From contig JAJQJQ010000038.1 of assembly GCA_028622995.1 (NCBI GenBank), positions 1,550,001 through 1,614,000 of the forward strand: a stretch of DNA of 64,000 nt, written 5' to 3'. The DNA is from Panagrolaimus kolymaensis. Its lineage: Eukaryota > Nematoda > Chromadorea > Rhabditida > Panagrolaimidae. The position numbers and the translations under genes are program-made. The notes under the pieces are model-generated. The model searched no databases and had not been told where the DNA came from. It saw only the letters and a list, made by a program, of their open reading frames with translations. Below are positions 36,016 through 48,679 of this stretch, piece by piece; the stretch's first letter is position 1; each line of letters opens with the position of its first letter.

Positions 36016-38698
36016 TGCCGATGACCTGGCTCAAGACAATTTGCGCCGTGATGGCAGTGTAAAATCACGTCGCGATAAATTCCGCGTCTGAAAAAACGAA
36101 AAATGTATACACAAATTTTTTTTAGAAAAAAATGAAACAAGCGAATAGTAGTTGTAAAAAAATGATTTTTGGTTGGAGCTACGATTTAGAAGAGAAAAAA
36201 ATTGGGAGGAAAAAAGGATAAGTTGGATAAAATCAATATTTTTATTTTGGGTAACACAGAAAATGAGTATATATAATCCACCATAAACAAAAAAAGAAAT
36301 ATGTTTGTCAATAAATGGAATAAAAAAGAAATCGAAACACTATTAGTCATCATGTTGGTCAAAAAAGCTGGAGAAGTAAAGAAAAAAGAAAGAGAGAGAG
36401 AAATAAAAGAAAAAAGGATGAAAACGAAGACGGGTGGAAAGAAAGGAAAAAAAATGGACGGCGAACGACAAACAGCAACCAACAAAAACATTGTTCGTGT
36501 GGTTTTGCCTTTCTTTTTTGCTTAGGCATATATTTTTTTTTTGTGGAACGTCGTCGTGAAATTGGACGGAAAGAAAAGGGAAAGGAAGGCTCGGTTTTCT
36601 TCATTCTTTCCTCTATCTAAAAGTATACTACCACATTTGCAACAAAAAAAAACGCAAGAAAGAAAAGTACGCACACACATATTTTCAAAAATAGGATTTT
36701 TCCTTTTCAATGTTATATGTGTGTTCCAATAAAAAATTTTTGCTAGAGTATATAACGCGTTTGTGCGCGCATTCTTTTTCCAAGAAGCTTGCAGAAATAA
36801 AAAAAAAGACGAGAAGAAATACAAGGCCATATTTTTTCGTACAACAAATATACTAAAAACTCAAAGGCTGGCTGAAGTCGTGCTGCTGCAGCAGCAGCGC
36901 AACTACCACCACCAAACTATCGAGGAGGAAGCATTGTTGGGTGGAATGATTTTTTTTGTTGTTGTTGCTGCTCTCCCTCCTTTGATGTAAAAACCCCATT
37001 TTTTTTTTCTTCCACGCCAGCTTTTCATTTTCTAAAGCGCAGCAAGTTTAGCGTCACAACTACAGGCTTGAGTGTCTGGAAATATGCGACATTTCTATGT
37101 TTTTTTTTTCATGTATTTCGAAAAATGTCCCAATAAAAAAAAACAACAGACGATTGCAAAAAATTTTTTTGCGTGGAACATTCGGCAAAAAAAAACATAA
37201 TAAAAAACCGGGTCCAAAGTGTTTGATTCGAGTTCTTCTTTTTTTTTTTGAGAAGAAGAAAACCGTCGTTCCGTTGTTACGATTATCGCGATTTACACAA
37301 GAAAACAAAAAATATTCTAAACGTTTCTCATAGAAAACTTAAAGAAGAAAAAAAGGATATTTCGCGTTCCTTTTCTTTTAGAAATTTAAAAATATTTAAA
37401 TAAAGATTATTTTTTCTTTCTTTTTTTAAAAGACGAAAGAATAAGAAAAATGCCAGAAAAAAAGAAAGAAAAGATTTCTTTAACAATAATGGCAAAATAA
37501 AAATAAAATATTACGGTCAAAAACAAAGAAGAAGAAGAAATATGCAAAAGAAAAAAGAAAAAAGAAAGGAGAAGCCATCAAAGTCTATCCACTAACTTCA
37601 AAGTCGTCTCAGACTTTTTACAAACACCCTTAAGGCGCGATGGCGGTGCTCTCGATGCATCTGCTTTTGGCAACAAAAAAAACGTTACTATTTTTTCTTC
37701 CTTTTTTTGTCATCCTTTAAGAGTCGATAGTAGGCAGTAGCGGCAGCAGTTGGCACAAAATGGCCAAAAAAATAAAAATAAAATAAAAATTTACTTTGGG
37801 CGCGAAGAAACAGCCGGAAATGCTATGACAGCTGTGGCGTGTGGCGACTTCTTTATTTTCTTAGCTAGCCCGTTTACTTCCTTTTCAGCTAGCTTATTTT
37901 TTTAACCATTAATAGAAGAAAAAGAGAAGCTGAAAGAGGCGCAGCTGGATAGCAATGCAAGACAAGTTAAGGCATTGTTGTTGTCCTTGTTCATCCATAG
38001 CTTCACTCAAATATCTCTCTCCATATCCTTGTTTTTTCAGTTTCATCTTCCTTTATGAAATGAAAGCCACGCGATCTTAAGCTAGCTGCTTTTTTTGGTT
38101 TAAAACAAAAAAAACAAAGGGATTTGAAATTGGTTAAATATTTTATTCCATTTATTTCGTTTTAAAAAATATGGCCAATGTACACATATGTTTATAATTA
38201 TTTTAATTTAATTAAGCTCGACAATTTTTGATTTTCTTTTGAGGTTGAAGAAATAAATTTTTTTGAAAAAACTTTGTTGGTGTTTTTATGAAAAATCCAA
38301 ATCATCATCATTTGGCCTGGTTTGGTGGACAGCTGCTAATAAAGATGAAGATCTTTTACATCAAAAAGATTTTTCTTTGTAAATATAAAAGAGTGAAAGT
38401 TGACGCCTTTTCGCTTTTTTTTAAACCTATCAATCTATATCTTTGTGACTCAGAAATAGATATGTACAAATAATTTTTAAGGGATGATTTTTTTATTTTT
38501 GTTTTTAAAAACAACCAACGAGAAATGCTTAATTATTTGTTTTGGCACATTTGAAAATTACAAAATAAAAAAAAATAATGATGAAAACTGAATCAGCATA
38601 AATAATAAAATAAATATTTTTCAGATCTTTTTTTTTGTTTATGGATAAAATTCATTGAAAAGGGTTTAAGTATAGGAAAATGATATGCATTTTGATTA
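36016..38698. other. Spacer between UNC-115 and SEC14-like genes
   Basis: A 2.7-kb AT-rich spacer beginning with the UNC-115 5' UTR. It contains a polypurine block at about 36359-36468 (plus strand) and mixed simple repeats. No exon was recognised. Confidence 0.6.
36359..36468 (+). repeat. Polypurine-rich tract
   Basis: About 110 bases that are overwhelmingly A and G on the plus strand, including GA-dinucleotide runs near 36390-36402. No coding signature. Confidence 0.6.
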
Positions 38699-40127
38699 TT
38701 ATGCAGCTAAAGGCAATTCAAGAGTATTTAAAATTTTTGATGCAATGAGATTGAGAACAATTGTGAGAGACATAAATCGATTGTTATTTGAAAATTCAAT
38801 CATAAAGTTTTGATCAACATTTTCAGCTTCAAAGTAATCTTCTTCTGGGACTTCAGTGGTAACCATTTTAAGGGTTGGATAAACTAATTTTTCTCCTGAA
38901 AAATTTAACTTTATAACATATTTTTAAAATATCAAAAATTTACCACTATGAATTGAAAATTGCATTAAATCACTGGTTGTAAATTTCCATGCAATAATAT
39001 TTTTTCCATTACAGTTTTGAGGGAAACATGGGATTCTATGTTTAGTATTTGCTTTCACATCAAAAGTTATAGCCGGAGGTAAAGCATCGATTCCAAGAGT
39101 TTTAAAAATGCTTCCTGCAACATAATAATCGTCTGGTGTAATTTTTTTGATTTCATTGCAGCAATCAGTTTTTAAAGTATATTCTTTATCCTGAAAAAAA
39201 TTTTATTGAAGTTTTCTAATCTTTTAAAGGCCAAAAGTGACAACTAAAAAAATAACTAAGAAAACTTACAAGCCATTCACCACCAAAAGCCACGGGCAAT
39301 TTGTTTTTCCCAACAATTTGAATTAATTGTGTCGAATTTCTACAGAATTTTAATAAATTTCTTTGCTTTTCATTCAATAAAAATTTCACTATTCCCCAAA
39401 CAAAACTTAGCATCATGGGTGAATTTGCTATAGCGATATGTTTAATCATACCAGGATAAAAATCTTCCCATATTAAAGCTCGAGCTTTAAAAACTTTATT
39501 ACAGCTGCTTGAAGGATTTATGTGATTTGTTAAAGCTACTTTAGCCATATCAAATATGCATAAACCGTAGGATGGTTTCCCAGTGGCTTTTTCAACTTTT
39601 AAAATCATTTGCAATACGAGTTCACAACAAGCAAAAAATACTTTTAAATATTGCCCTGTGGTGGCGGTATGCAGAACCTAAAAATATAAAAATTTATATA
39701 TTCTAAGAATAAAGTTTTTGGAAAAAACATACATTTTTATCAAATTCTCCACTTTCGACAAAAACTACAGCATTATCCTGATTCACACAATCTTGACTGA
39801 TTCGAGACATACCAAAATATTGTAAAATTTGTTTCACATCCTAGAAAAAGCTTTAATTTAAAACTTTTCAAGCTTCCTTTTTTTTACCTGGCGTTTATAA
39901 AACTTTTCAAAAAATTCAGGGTCGTCAAATCCCAGCACTTTTCGATTTTTAAGATATAAGCTCATTTTTTCATGGATGACATCTATGTTTCGATCATGTC
40001 CAATCCACCATCGTCTTAAATTAAAATCAGTATTGAGATCATCAGGAATGTGTTCACCCAAAACTTCTCGAATCTTTGCAATTCCTTGCTTTTCATCGGC
40101 AGTAAAAATTTGAGAAGATTCAGTCAT
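38699..40127 (-). CDS. SEC14-like protein: CRAL-TRIO plus GOLD domain
   Basis: Five exons: 40127-39888, 39840-39733, 39677-39270, 39190-38944, 38895-38699, giving 399 residues. CRAL-TRIO/SEC14 proteins bind and exchange phosphoinositides or other hydrophobic ligands between membranes. Domain evidence: N-terminal helical cap with NLRRWWIGHDRNIDV; lipid-binding core with GLCIFDMAKVALT, YPGMIKHIAIANSPMM, and LPVAFGGEW; then a beta-rich C-terminal part resembling the GOLD domain of SEC14L2-type proteins (PCFPQNCNGKNIIAWKF). The ATG directly follows TTTTTTTGCAG, so the acceptor abuts the start codon: either a trans-splice site or a 5' UTR intron. The ligand cannot be told from sequence. Confidence 0.9.
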
Positions 40128-43100
40128 CTGCAAAAAAAACTTAAATTAATTTATTAGATTTTATTAGGGAACAACAATGATCAGAACAAAAATTTCTTTC
40201 TCTCTCTCATCAAATTTCTGCAAAAAAATAAAATGCAACATTTAAGAAAAAAAAACTCACTTAACAAAAACCTTTATGAATCAATCACAAAACACAAAAT
40301 TTCTTGAATTGTTAGTGATTTGATTTTTTTTACACAAAAATTCAAAAAGCAATTGGTAACACTAAAGCGGCAGGTCGTCGAGACACTGCTCTCAATCTTT
40401 TTGAAAGGAGAAGAGAATTTAAAAAATATATATGCGCACCAGCAAGCAGCGCCAACGAGAAAAAATAAATAAAATAAAACCAGTGCAGACAGGGCAACAA
40501 GACAAGGAAGGCTGGCTTACTTTCTTCATTTTTCTGAGCCAGAAGTTGTAGTAGGCATGGAAAAAAAGCTTGGGTATATTCCTCCAAGCGAAGTCATATT
40601 TGTATAAATATTTTCTGAGTATTAACTTGATTTTTGTAGAGTGAAACCATATTGAAGAAAAGAGAGAAATATGAATTTATATTTTTAATACTACCAAAAA
40701 ATGTAGTTAAGCTGCCGCCAATAACTAAACACAACCCATTCTGTTAATTCTTTATATTTTTTTAATGCAACATGCATTTTCGTGTTTTCCAAATATATGC
40801 CTGCATCCTTTGTTAGTTAATGCGCAACAGTACATTTTTTTATTTTGCTGCTGTTGTTGTTGCTTCTTGCTTTTTTTAAAAGTTTTTTTTTGTTGTTGGT
40901 TAGTTGGTAAAAAAATAAGTGTCTGTTATTGTGTGTGTATTTTATTAGTGAATGGATAAAAAAAATAGTAGTTGAATTATTATGCAACAGTGGGGTTTGT
41001 CTGTAGAGTTAGTAGACGACGACCTCTTCCTCCTTGTTAGTCCTGTTCTCTTCCTTTAAAGGTGAAATGAACAACCAACCCATCGCAGCAGCATGAAAAG
41101 ACAATAAGCGATTGTTTTTTTTTTTAATTTTATTTCTGTCTTTCTGTCATCCTATTATCATTGTTATAGTTTTGTAAGGTTTATGAACAGTGGCGAGTGG
41201 AAAAAAAATTATTTTGTTAATAAAAAAACTTAAATAGTGTGGAATCAAAATCTTTTAATATTTTTTACTGTCTTTTTTATGATCTTTATTTTATTTTTTG
41301 ATGCCCAAATATCTTCGTGGAATCATTTGCCAGGAAAAAAAAATTCTGTTTTATAAAAAAAATCCATTATTGTTGCTTCTTTTTTTTGTCGTTTGATAGC
41401 TAATTATTATGCGATCGCTTTCTTTTTCTCTTTCTTCGTTCCACTGTTAGAGCAAAAAAATAGGAGTTACAAATAATATAACATAGTCATCTATCTATCT
41501 ATCCATCCTTTTATGCATAAAGACGATTAAAATAAAATGAAAAAATATATTTAAAAAAAACAGAGACACCACCGACCTTTTTTTAAAATCGATATTACTT
41601 TTTTTTCCTTCCTTTTTTTAGTGGTGTTGCGATGGGAATGACATAGGAAGGGCATCTTTGCGCGCGAAAATGCCAAAAAATTTCTTTTTTGAGGATTTAT
41701 TTTGTTTTATAATAAGAATAAAATAAAAAAGAGATATCAGAGGATTAGTAAAAATTTTTATTTATCTTGCAAGGCCTAAAGAAAAATTGTGAATTATATC
41801 TTTAGTTTCATTTTTTTTTATAATTTTTCATTCAAAAGCTTCATTCTTGCGCATACACTTTTATTTTTTCCTTCATTTTTTTTTGTTTTCTCTCATCCTA
41901 TCATAAAATGAAAAAAAGAAAAACGAAGACATACTTTTTTAGGCATAGTTTTTTATGCTGATCTTTATTTTAGAAAAAGAAGAGAAGACACTAAGTAAAA
42001 AAGTAAAATAAATATATTTTCCTTCTTAGTACTTTTTTATTTTACCTACCAAGACGACGACGACAAAAACGTCTTCCTTCTTCTTATTTTCCTCCTTATT
42101 TGTCTTCGTCGTCTTTATTTTTTTCGTTTCTTTGAATGCCTCAAAGGCAAATGTGCGCATTCCATGGCTTTTCTGAGTCTCTATCCCCATCATCCATTCA
42201 TTCTTTCTTTCTTGGCTATGGCTTTTTTTCAATGAGTTTTATGTATGTTTTTTTATTTTTCTTTCCTTAAAAAAGATACTGAATGAAAAAAAATACTTTA
42301 ATGCCATCAAAAAAACGACATCGAACATTGAGAGATGCAACAACATCTACAACAACAACATAAGGCCATTTTTTATATTTTATTATTTTGATTATTTTCT
42401 TCTTTTTTTTGGTTGTTTAACTTTTGATGGGTTCCTTGCTGCTTGCTTGTGAACGCAATGAAATGTCCGGGATTATCTTATCTCAGCGGCAATTTTATTT
42501 TTTAAAGCGTTTTTTTATTTTTCCTTATTTTTTTTCAAAAAGAAAAAGAACGCGCAGCTTTTTTCTTATATATCTCTCTTGACTTTATTTTTTATTTTTC
42601 AAGAGCTAAAAAAATATTGTCGTCGTCCTTATTCTTGGAGGCGGGCAGCGAGAGAGCAAGCAAGTGAGCGGCGGCACTTTACGCTTTTCTTTTCTTTCTC
42701 TCTATTTCTGTTTCTATCCTACTCTTTATCCTGAGTTTGTAACTGCAGAAATAAAAAAAAAACTTCTATTGCGCTACTTTTTCTTAACTAACAGAATATT
42801 TATATAATATATTTCATGTGACTTTGTAAATAAATTCCTGAAAATTTATAGCCTCCTTTTTCAAAAAAAACTTCTTATCACCTTTTTTTCTTCTCAAAAT
42901 TGGCTTATTTTTCTTCTTCTTTCCATTTTAAAAACTTTCAAATAATAAGAAAAAAACATACATAGAAGAAACAAACCAACAAAGTTATTTTATACGTATG
43001 TACGTAGACATGAAACAAAAAAATAGCGCATTCATTTTTTTCATTTTTTTTAGGAAAAAAGTTGTGGAAAAAATAGAGCACTTGCTTCATTGCAACCTCT

Positions 43101-44926
43101 TTCCTCTCTTTCTTTTTTAGCTACCTTTACGTTCATTTTTTCTCTGTTTTTTTGTTTTGTTTTTTTGTTTTTATTTTTGTGTGTCATAAACACCAACAAA
43201 ACCGCCTCCTTTCCACTTTCCAAGCTTGTAAAAACTATTTTTTGTTTCTTTTTTGCTCTTTCAAACAAACCAAAAACAAAACAAAAAATGCGCCACTATT
43301 AATTAAGTTTTTTGAAAAGTTGAAAATTTACAACTATCATTTAAATGTTTTATTTCATTTTTTGTTTTCAAATGACAAATTTTTTTTGACGGTGGTGAAT
43401 TTCTTTTTCCTTCAATATCGCTTCTTTTTTTTTGCCATATTTTTTTTAAACGTGTTTGCTGCCCATACTTAAAAGTTTAAAAAGAAAAACGGATGTGTGT
43501 GTTTGTTGCGCAATGAAAAAATGTCCAAGGATTTTAATAGATGATGCTTTACTACTCTCTCCTGAAAATTAGTTAGTTGTGGAAAAAGAAAAAAAAAGTA
43601 AACTAAGAAAAAGAAGAAGAAGAGATGTGCTTAACATTCTATGTTTTTTCTTCTTCTTTTTTTTGATTGAGGTGTGTACGTACACCTTCTTCTTGTTTTA
43701 TTTTTTTAAACATGCGTATTGCTGTTGCTGTTGCTGCCATCGTCTTCTTCTTCTTTTTCTTCCTTTTTTAATATATTTTTTATATATAAAAAAAGCTTGT
43801 GCCAAAGTTTTTTTTCTTATGTTTTCGTCGTTGTTGTTGTTGCTCGTGGAAATGTTTAATCACTCTTTTTTTTTCGTTTTCTTATGTTTTCTCCTTTTGC
43901 ATGCATTACACACTTGAATTGAGAAAGAGTAAAATAAACGCAAATAAATAAAAAACTACTTATATATATTTTTTTTTATTAAACGGATTGCTAACACCTC
44001 ACTTTTTTATATTTTTCACGCAAGAATTATTGATTTATTTATTTCTTTTTTTAACAATAAAATTTAACAAAAATCAAAAACAATTTTAATTTTTTTCTTT
44101 TTGTTATTAGCGTAAAATATTTATGAAAATTTCTTAATTGGCAAAAAGTTCTAAAAAAAGGATCCCTAAACTCCCCTTTGAAAGTTTCCTTAGGTTGAAC
44201 TTATCACAAGTTGTTTATGAATAAATGAATGACCTGCAAATAATTGCGAGCAACCAAAATCTTAATTCTTCTCTTTTTTTCTCTTTTTGTTAGTTCAATT
44301 CACTTATTAGCTTTAGTTTCCATCTAAACAAAAATTCTCTTTTTGTAGTTATTTTTTTCTGACACGCTAGAATTATCGATTTTTATTTTGCTTTTTCGTT
44401 AATAAAAAATGCAACAACAACAAAAAAAAGTTTTAATTTTTTAACGAAATTGTTGTTTTTATAATGCGGATGTCTTCTGCAATACATATTTGTGATCGAG
44501 AGAGACCATTATTATTTGCTCATCATTGAGGTCTTGGAGGGAATTTCCGCATTGACTGTTTTGTTTTTTTTCCAACTTTTTTTTTCAATGACTGGCTTTC
44601 ATTCGATTATATTCTGTTCCCTTTTTTTATCTTTATGAATTATGATTTTTAAAAGTATCAAATATTTTCAAAAACATTTTCCCAAAAAAGAAATTTCAAG
44701 AATTCTTTGCAAAACTTTTTTGAGCATTAATTCTTTAACTTCAATCTCGCGTTTTTTATCCATCACAAAAAACAAATGATTTGCTAAATTCATTGTTTTT
44801 CGTTTTTCAGACCCGGCTTCTTTCTGATATCTTTTTTGTTTTACTGATTTCTAAATACTTGATTGCTTTCCATTGTTGATCGATTTTTGTAAAAGAAATT
44901 ATTTATAAATTGTTAATTCCCTTTAA
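40128..44926. other. Divergent spacer, SEC14-like / B55 genes
   Basis: A 4.8-kb gene-free region between divergent genes, second in size only to the left end. It is T-rich on the plus strand, with CTGTTG-type and GTC repeats and TGCGCA hexamers. An acceptor at exon start 44811 marks the probable 5' UTR of the B55 gene. Open frames such as 43579-43917 are phenylalanine/cysteine runs. Confidence 0.6.
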
Positions 44927-46721
44927 ATGATGGAAGTTGATTCAGAAGAAGGCCCTTCAAGCTCAGTTGGCATGGAAGTGGATGAAGCGGCGGCAACGGA
45001 TAATATTCAATGGCGTTTCTCCCAAATCAAGGGAAATTTGGATAATGAAGATTCACCAACGGATGCTGATTTAATTTCATGCGTTGAATTTTCTCCTGAT
45101 GGAGAATTTTTAGCTACTGGAGACAAAGGAGGTCGGGTAGTCATCTTTCAAAGAGATCAAAGTGTATGTTTTTTTCTTTCTTTCTTCTTTGCTTAATTAA
45201 ATTATTGGTTTTATGATGCGCTTGCTTTTTTTAGGGTAAATATACTAATGGAAGTCGCTCAAGTGAATATAACGTGTATTCAACATTTCAATCTCATGAA
45301 CCCGAATTTGATTATTTAAAATCCCTTGAGATTGAAGAAAAAATAAATCAAATAAGATTTTTGAAGAAAAAGAATGCATCAAATTTTATAATTTCAACAA
45401 ATGGTTTGAAAATTTAATTTTTTTATATAATTTTTCATTGAATTTTTTATTTTGTAGATAAAACAGTAAAATTATGGAAGATTTCTGAACGCGAGCGTCG
45501 CATGGCTGAAGGAGGATATAATTTGCGAAACGATGATGGAACTCCGCGAAGTTTCAGTCGAAATTTACAATTACCTAAATTAGAACAAATGGAATTAATT
45601 GTTGAAGCTTCACCTCGTCGAGTTTATGCTAATGCTCATACATATCATATAAATTCAATTAGCGTTAATTCGGATCAAGAAACTTTTATATCTTCGGATG
45701 ATTTACGTATAAATCTTTGGCATCATGAAATTACATCTCAAAGTTATAGTAAGTTTCAAATAAAAAAAAATTTTTGAGCTCGGTAATGATTTTTTTCTTG
45801 CTTTTCAGATATTGTTGACATTAAACCCGTTAATATGGAAGAGCTAACAGAAGTTATTACCGCAGCAGAATTTCATCCAAAAGATTGTAATTTATTAGCT
45901 TATAGTTCATCGAAAGGTATCATTCGATTATGTGATATGAGGGTTTCGGCTTTATGCGATGGCAGCCCAATTATATGTAAGTAACAATTACTTGGAAACT
46001 GTTAAACTTATTATTTATGATTTTTTAGTTTATGAAGAAAAAGAAGATTCAAATAATCGTTCATTCTTTTCTGAAATAATTTCATCTGTTTCTGATGTGA
46101 AATTTTCTCATAGCGGCCAATTTATTCTTACTCGTGATTATTTAACGGTTAATGTAAGTTTTCTTCATTTATGCAAATTTTTTGCAATTTTGTTTTTATA
46201 AGATAAAAGTTGCTAAATTTTTAATTTTCCAGGTATGGGATTTGCGCCAAGATTCTAAACCAATTGAAACTTACAACGTTCACGAATATTTAAGATCTAA
46301 ACTTTGCGTTTTATATGAAAATGATTCAATATTTGATAAATTTGAATGTGGATGGAGTGGGGATGACAAGTAAGCTTATTATTACTTTCAACTTCATTTT
46401 TAAACATTTTTCATTTTCAGACATATTGTCACTGGCTCCTATAGCAACCTTTTCCGAACCTTCAAAAGAGGCGATTCTGATGGTTCCACATTTGAAGCAA
46501 GTGTCGATGCTTGTGATGCCCCTAATTCAGTGCTACGTGAACGAACCATTCCCCCTGCAGGTGCTGGAGCCCGTCGACGTCGAGATGATAATTCGGATAA
46601 TCTTGATTATTCTAAGAAAATTCTCCACGTTTCATGGCATCCTAATTCTAATATTATTGCTTTAGCTGCAACCAATAATCTTTATATATTCGAAGGTCAT
46701 CAACAGAAAACAGCTTTATAA
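44927..46721 (+). CDS. sur-6: PP2A regulatory subunit B55
   Basis: Seven exons: 44927-45163, 45235-45403, 45458-45748, 45809-45976, 46029-46153, 46233-46369, 46421-46721, giving 475 residues, the usual size. B55 is a seven-bladed WD40 propeller that docks substrates onto the PP2A core enzyme; it acts in mitotic exit and, in worms, in Ras/Raf signalling and centriole assembly. Diagnostic stretches: [99 protein letters not shown]. The N-terminal 27 residues are acidic. A likely AATAAA is near 46841. Confidence 0.97.
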
Positions 46722-48679
46722 GTATTTCTCTTTATTTTTATGGAAACGAAAATGATTATGTTTAATCATCAAAAAGCCGGATGGATGTTTCGCTTGTTTA
46801 TTTTCTTTTAAAATTTTGTCTTTCTTCTAACATTTTTTGGAATAAAAAAACTACAAAAATTAATTAATTTACTATCTAAACTTCTGTCAATTATTTCTAT
46901 TATTTTATTTTGTTGATCGAAGCGAAACTAACAAGCTTTTCGACCCAGAATTTTTTTGTTTTCTGGGTTTCCATTAATGTTTTATAGTTTTTCCAATTTA
47001 GTCATAAATATTTTTGACATGAAAAATTAAAGTTGAAGTTTTTTATATTATATTATGATTTTGTATGAAATTTTTTTTTTGAAATAGACAAGCGATCTTT
47101 CTTTTTTCTTTTTTTGAGGGTTATTTAACAGACAATGCGTTGTAATGCCTTGACAGTGCACTATATTAGTTTTTTATTTTTTTCTATTTTTCTCTCATAT
47201 TTTTTTGATTTGTTTTCTTTCAATGCGGCATTGTCTGTTCCATAATCTTAAGTTCCATAATTATAAATTATTTTTCTTTAAATATTTTTATACTCTTTTT
47301 AAACCGAAAAAACGCAACTCGGAATTCGGAGATCGGTGCGTTATTATCCATTGTTCTTATCCCTTATTTTATTTTATCTCTACTCTTCCATCATTGTTAC
47401 TAACACAAACATTTCAGTCAAAACTTCAAAAAATAAAGTCACTACTAACCATTTTTTTAATGTTTTAAGTTATTTATATTTTACTCTTTTATTTAAAAAA
47501 ACTTGGATCATTTTAATTATTTTATTAAATTCTTTTTTTTGGTTTTTTTGGCAATTTTTCTTTCACACACATTTTGTTTGTCACTTACGTGTACTTCGAC
47601 GAATTATTCTAACTTTGTTGTTTTTTTTATTATTAATAATTATAATATTATTGTGACCAAGTAAGTGTAGCAACAGTTCCTTGCAACTCAATTTTTTTCT
47701 CTTCTTTTTTTTAAATTAATTACTAACATATCTTTTGTATTTTCTTTAGCCCGCAAGGTTCAACTGTTGTTATACCATACTTTTTTTTTGATTGTTACCA
47801 ATGTTTATTTTGCTTCTTCCTTTTTTTTAGTAAAATCATTCTTGTTTTTGACTTTGTTTTACTTTTTTATTTTACATTTTTTACATACATACTTTTCTCT
47901 CTCAACACACATCGGTTTCTTATTCTTTATTTTTAAACTTTAAAAAAACTTGCTATCAGCAAATTTTTTTATTTTGAGTTTTTTGATTTTCATTCAATAA
48001 TTTCATTCTTATTATTTTGTTTTTGCTCTTTTCTTGTTTTCTGAATTTCCATAATTTGTTTACTTTCAAATTATGTTGTAGAATTATGTTTCTTATTTTT
48101 ATGGATTTTATGCCTAATAAATTAATAAAAAAAGATATAAACAGTTTGTCGTTATAAGTTGCTTGCATATGACTCATTTACATAATGACTGCTCTAACAA
48201 TAAAAAAAAGTGAACAATAAAACCACATACATGCATAAATCTTAGATAAATCAGAGACAGGGGAAGACATGAAAAAAAAAAGAAGATAGAAAAAAAGCAA
48301 GTTATCTTTTGACTTTGACGCAGCTGAATAGAATCCAGTTGTTCGTTCGTTGAATGCCCATTTTTGAAGACGATGCAACAATAACCAAAGAAAAAAAATT
48401 TTTAGCGATCAGGAGGAATTATTTCCTTAGAGATTTTGTGTTGTTGTTTGATTCAAAGTTATCCTTTCTCTCTTCTCATAAATCGATTGGGGACTGATTC
48501 TTCTTTTTCTGCTTCTTTGATTTGATTTTTTTATTGGCTAACAAATGTTTAAAATTTAAAATTATTTAAATATTTTAAATATTTAATTTTATGCTGCTGT
48601 TTATTTTTGTTTTCTTACTGCCATAAAAAAATAAAACTTAATCAATGATTATTTAATTATTATATATTGCAACAAAAAA
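46722..48679. other. Spacer between B55 and astacin genes
   Basis: A 1.96-kb T-rich spacer between two plus-strand genes, starting with the B55 3' UTR. No exon or RNA gene was recognised. Confidence 0.6.

Noticed and set aside
43579..43917. 112-codon open frame, plus strand
   Set aside because: Phe, Cys and Leu runs derived from T-rich and CTG/TTG repeats.
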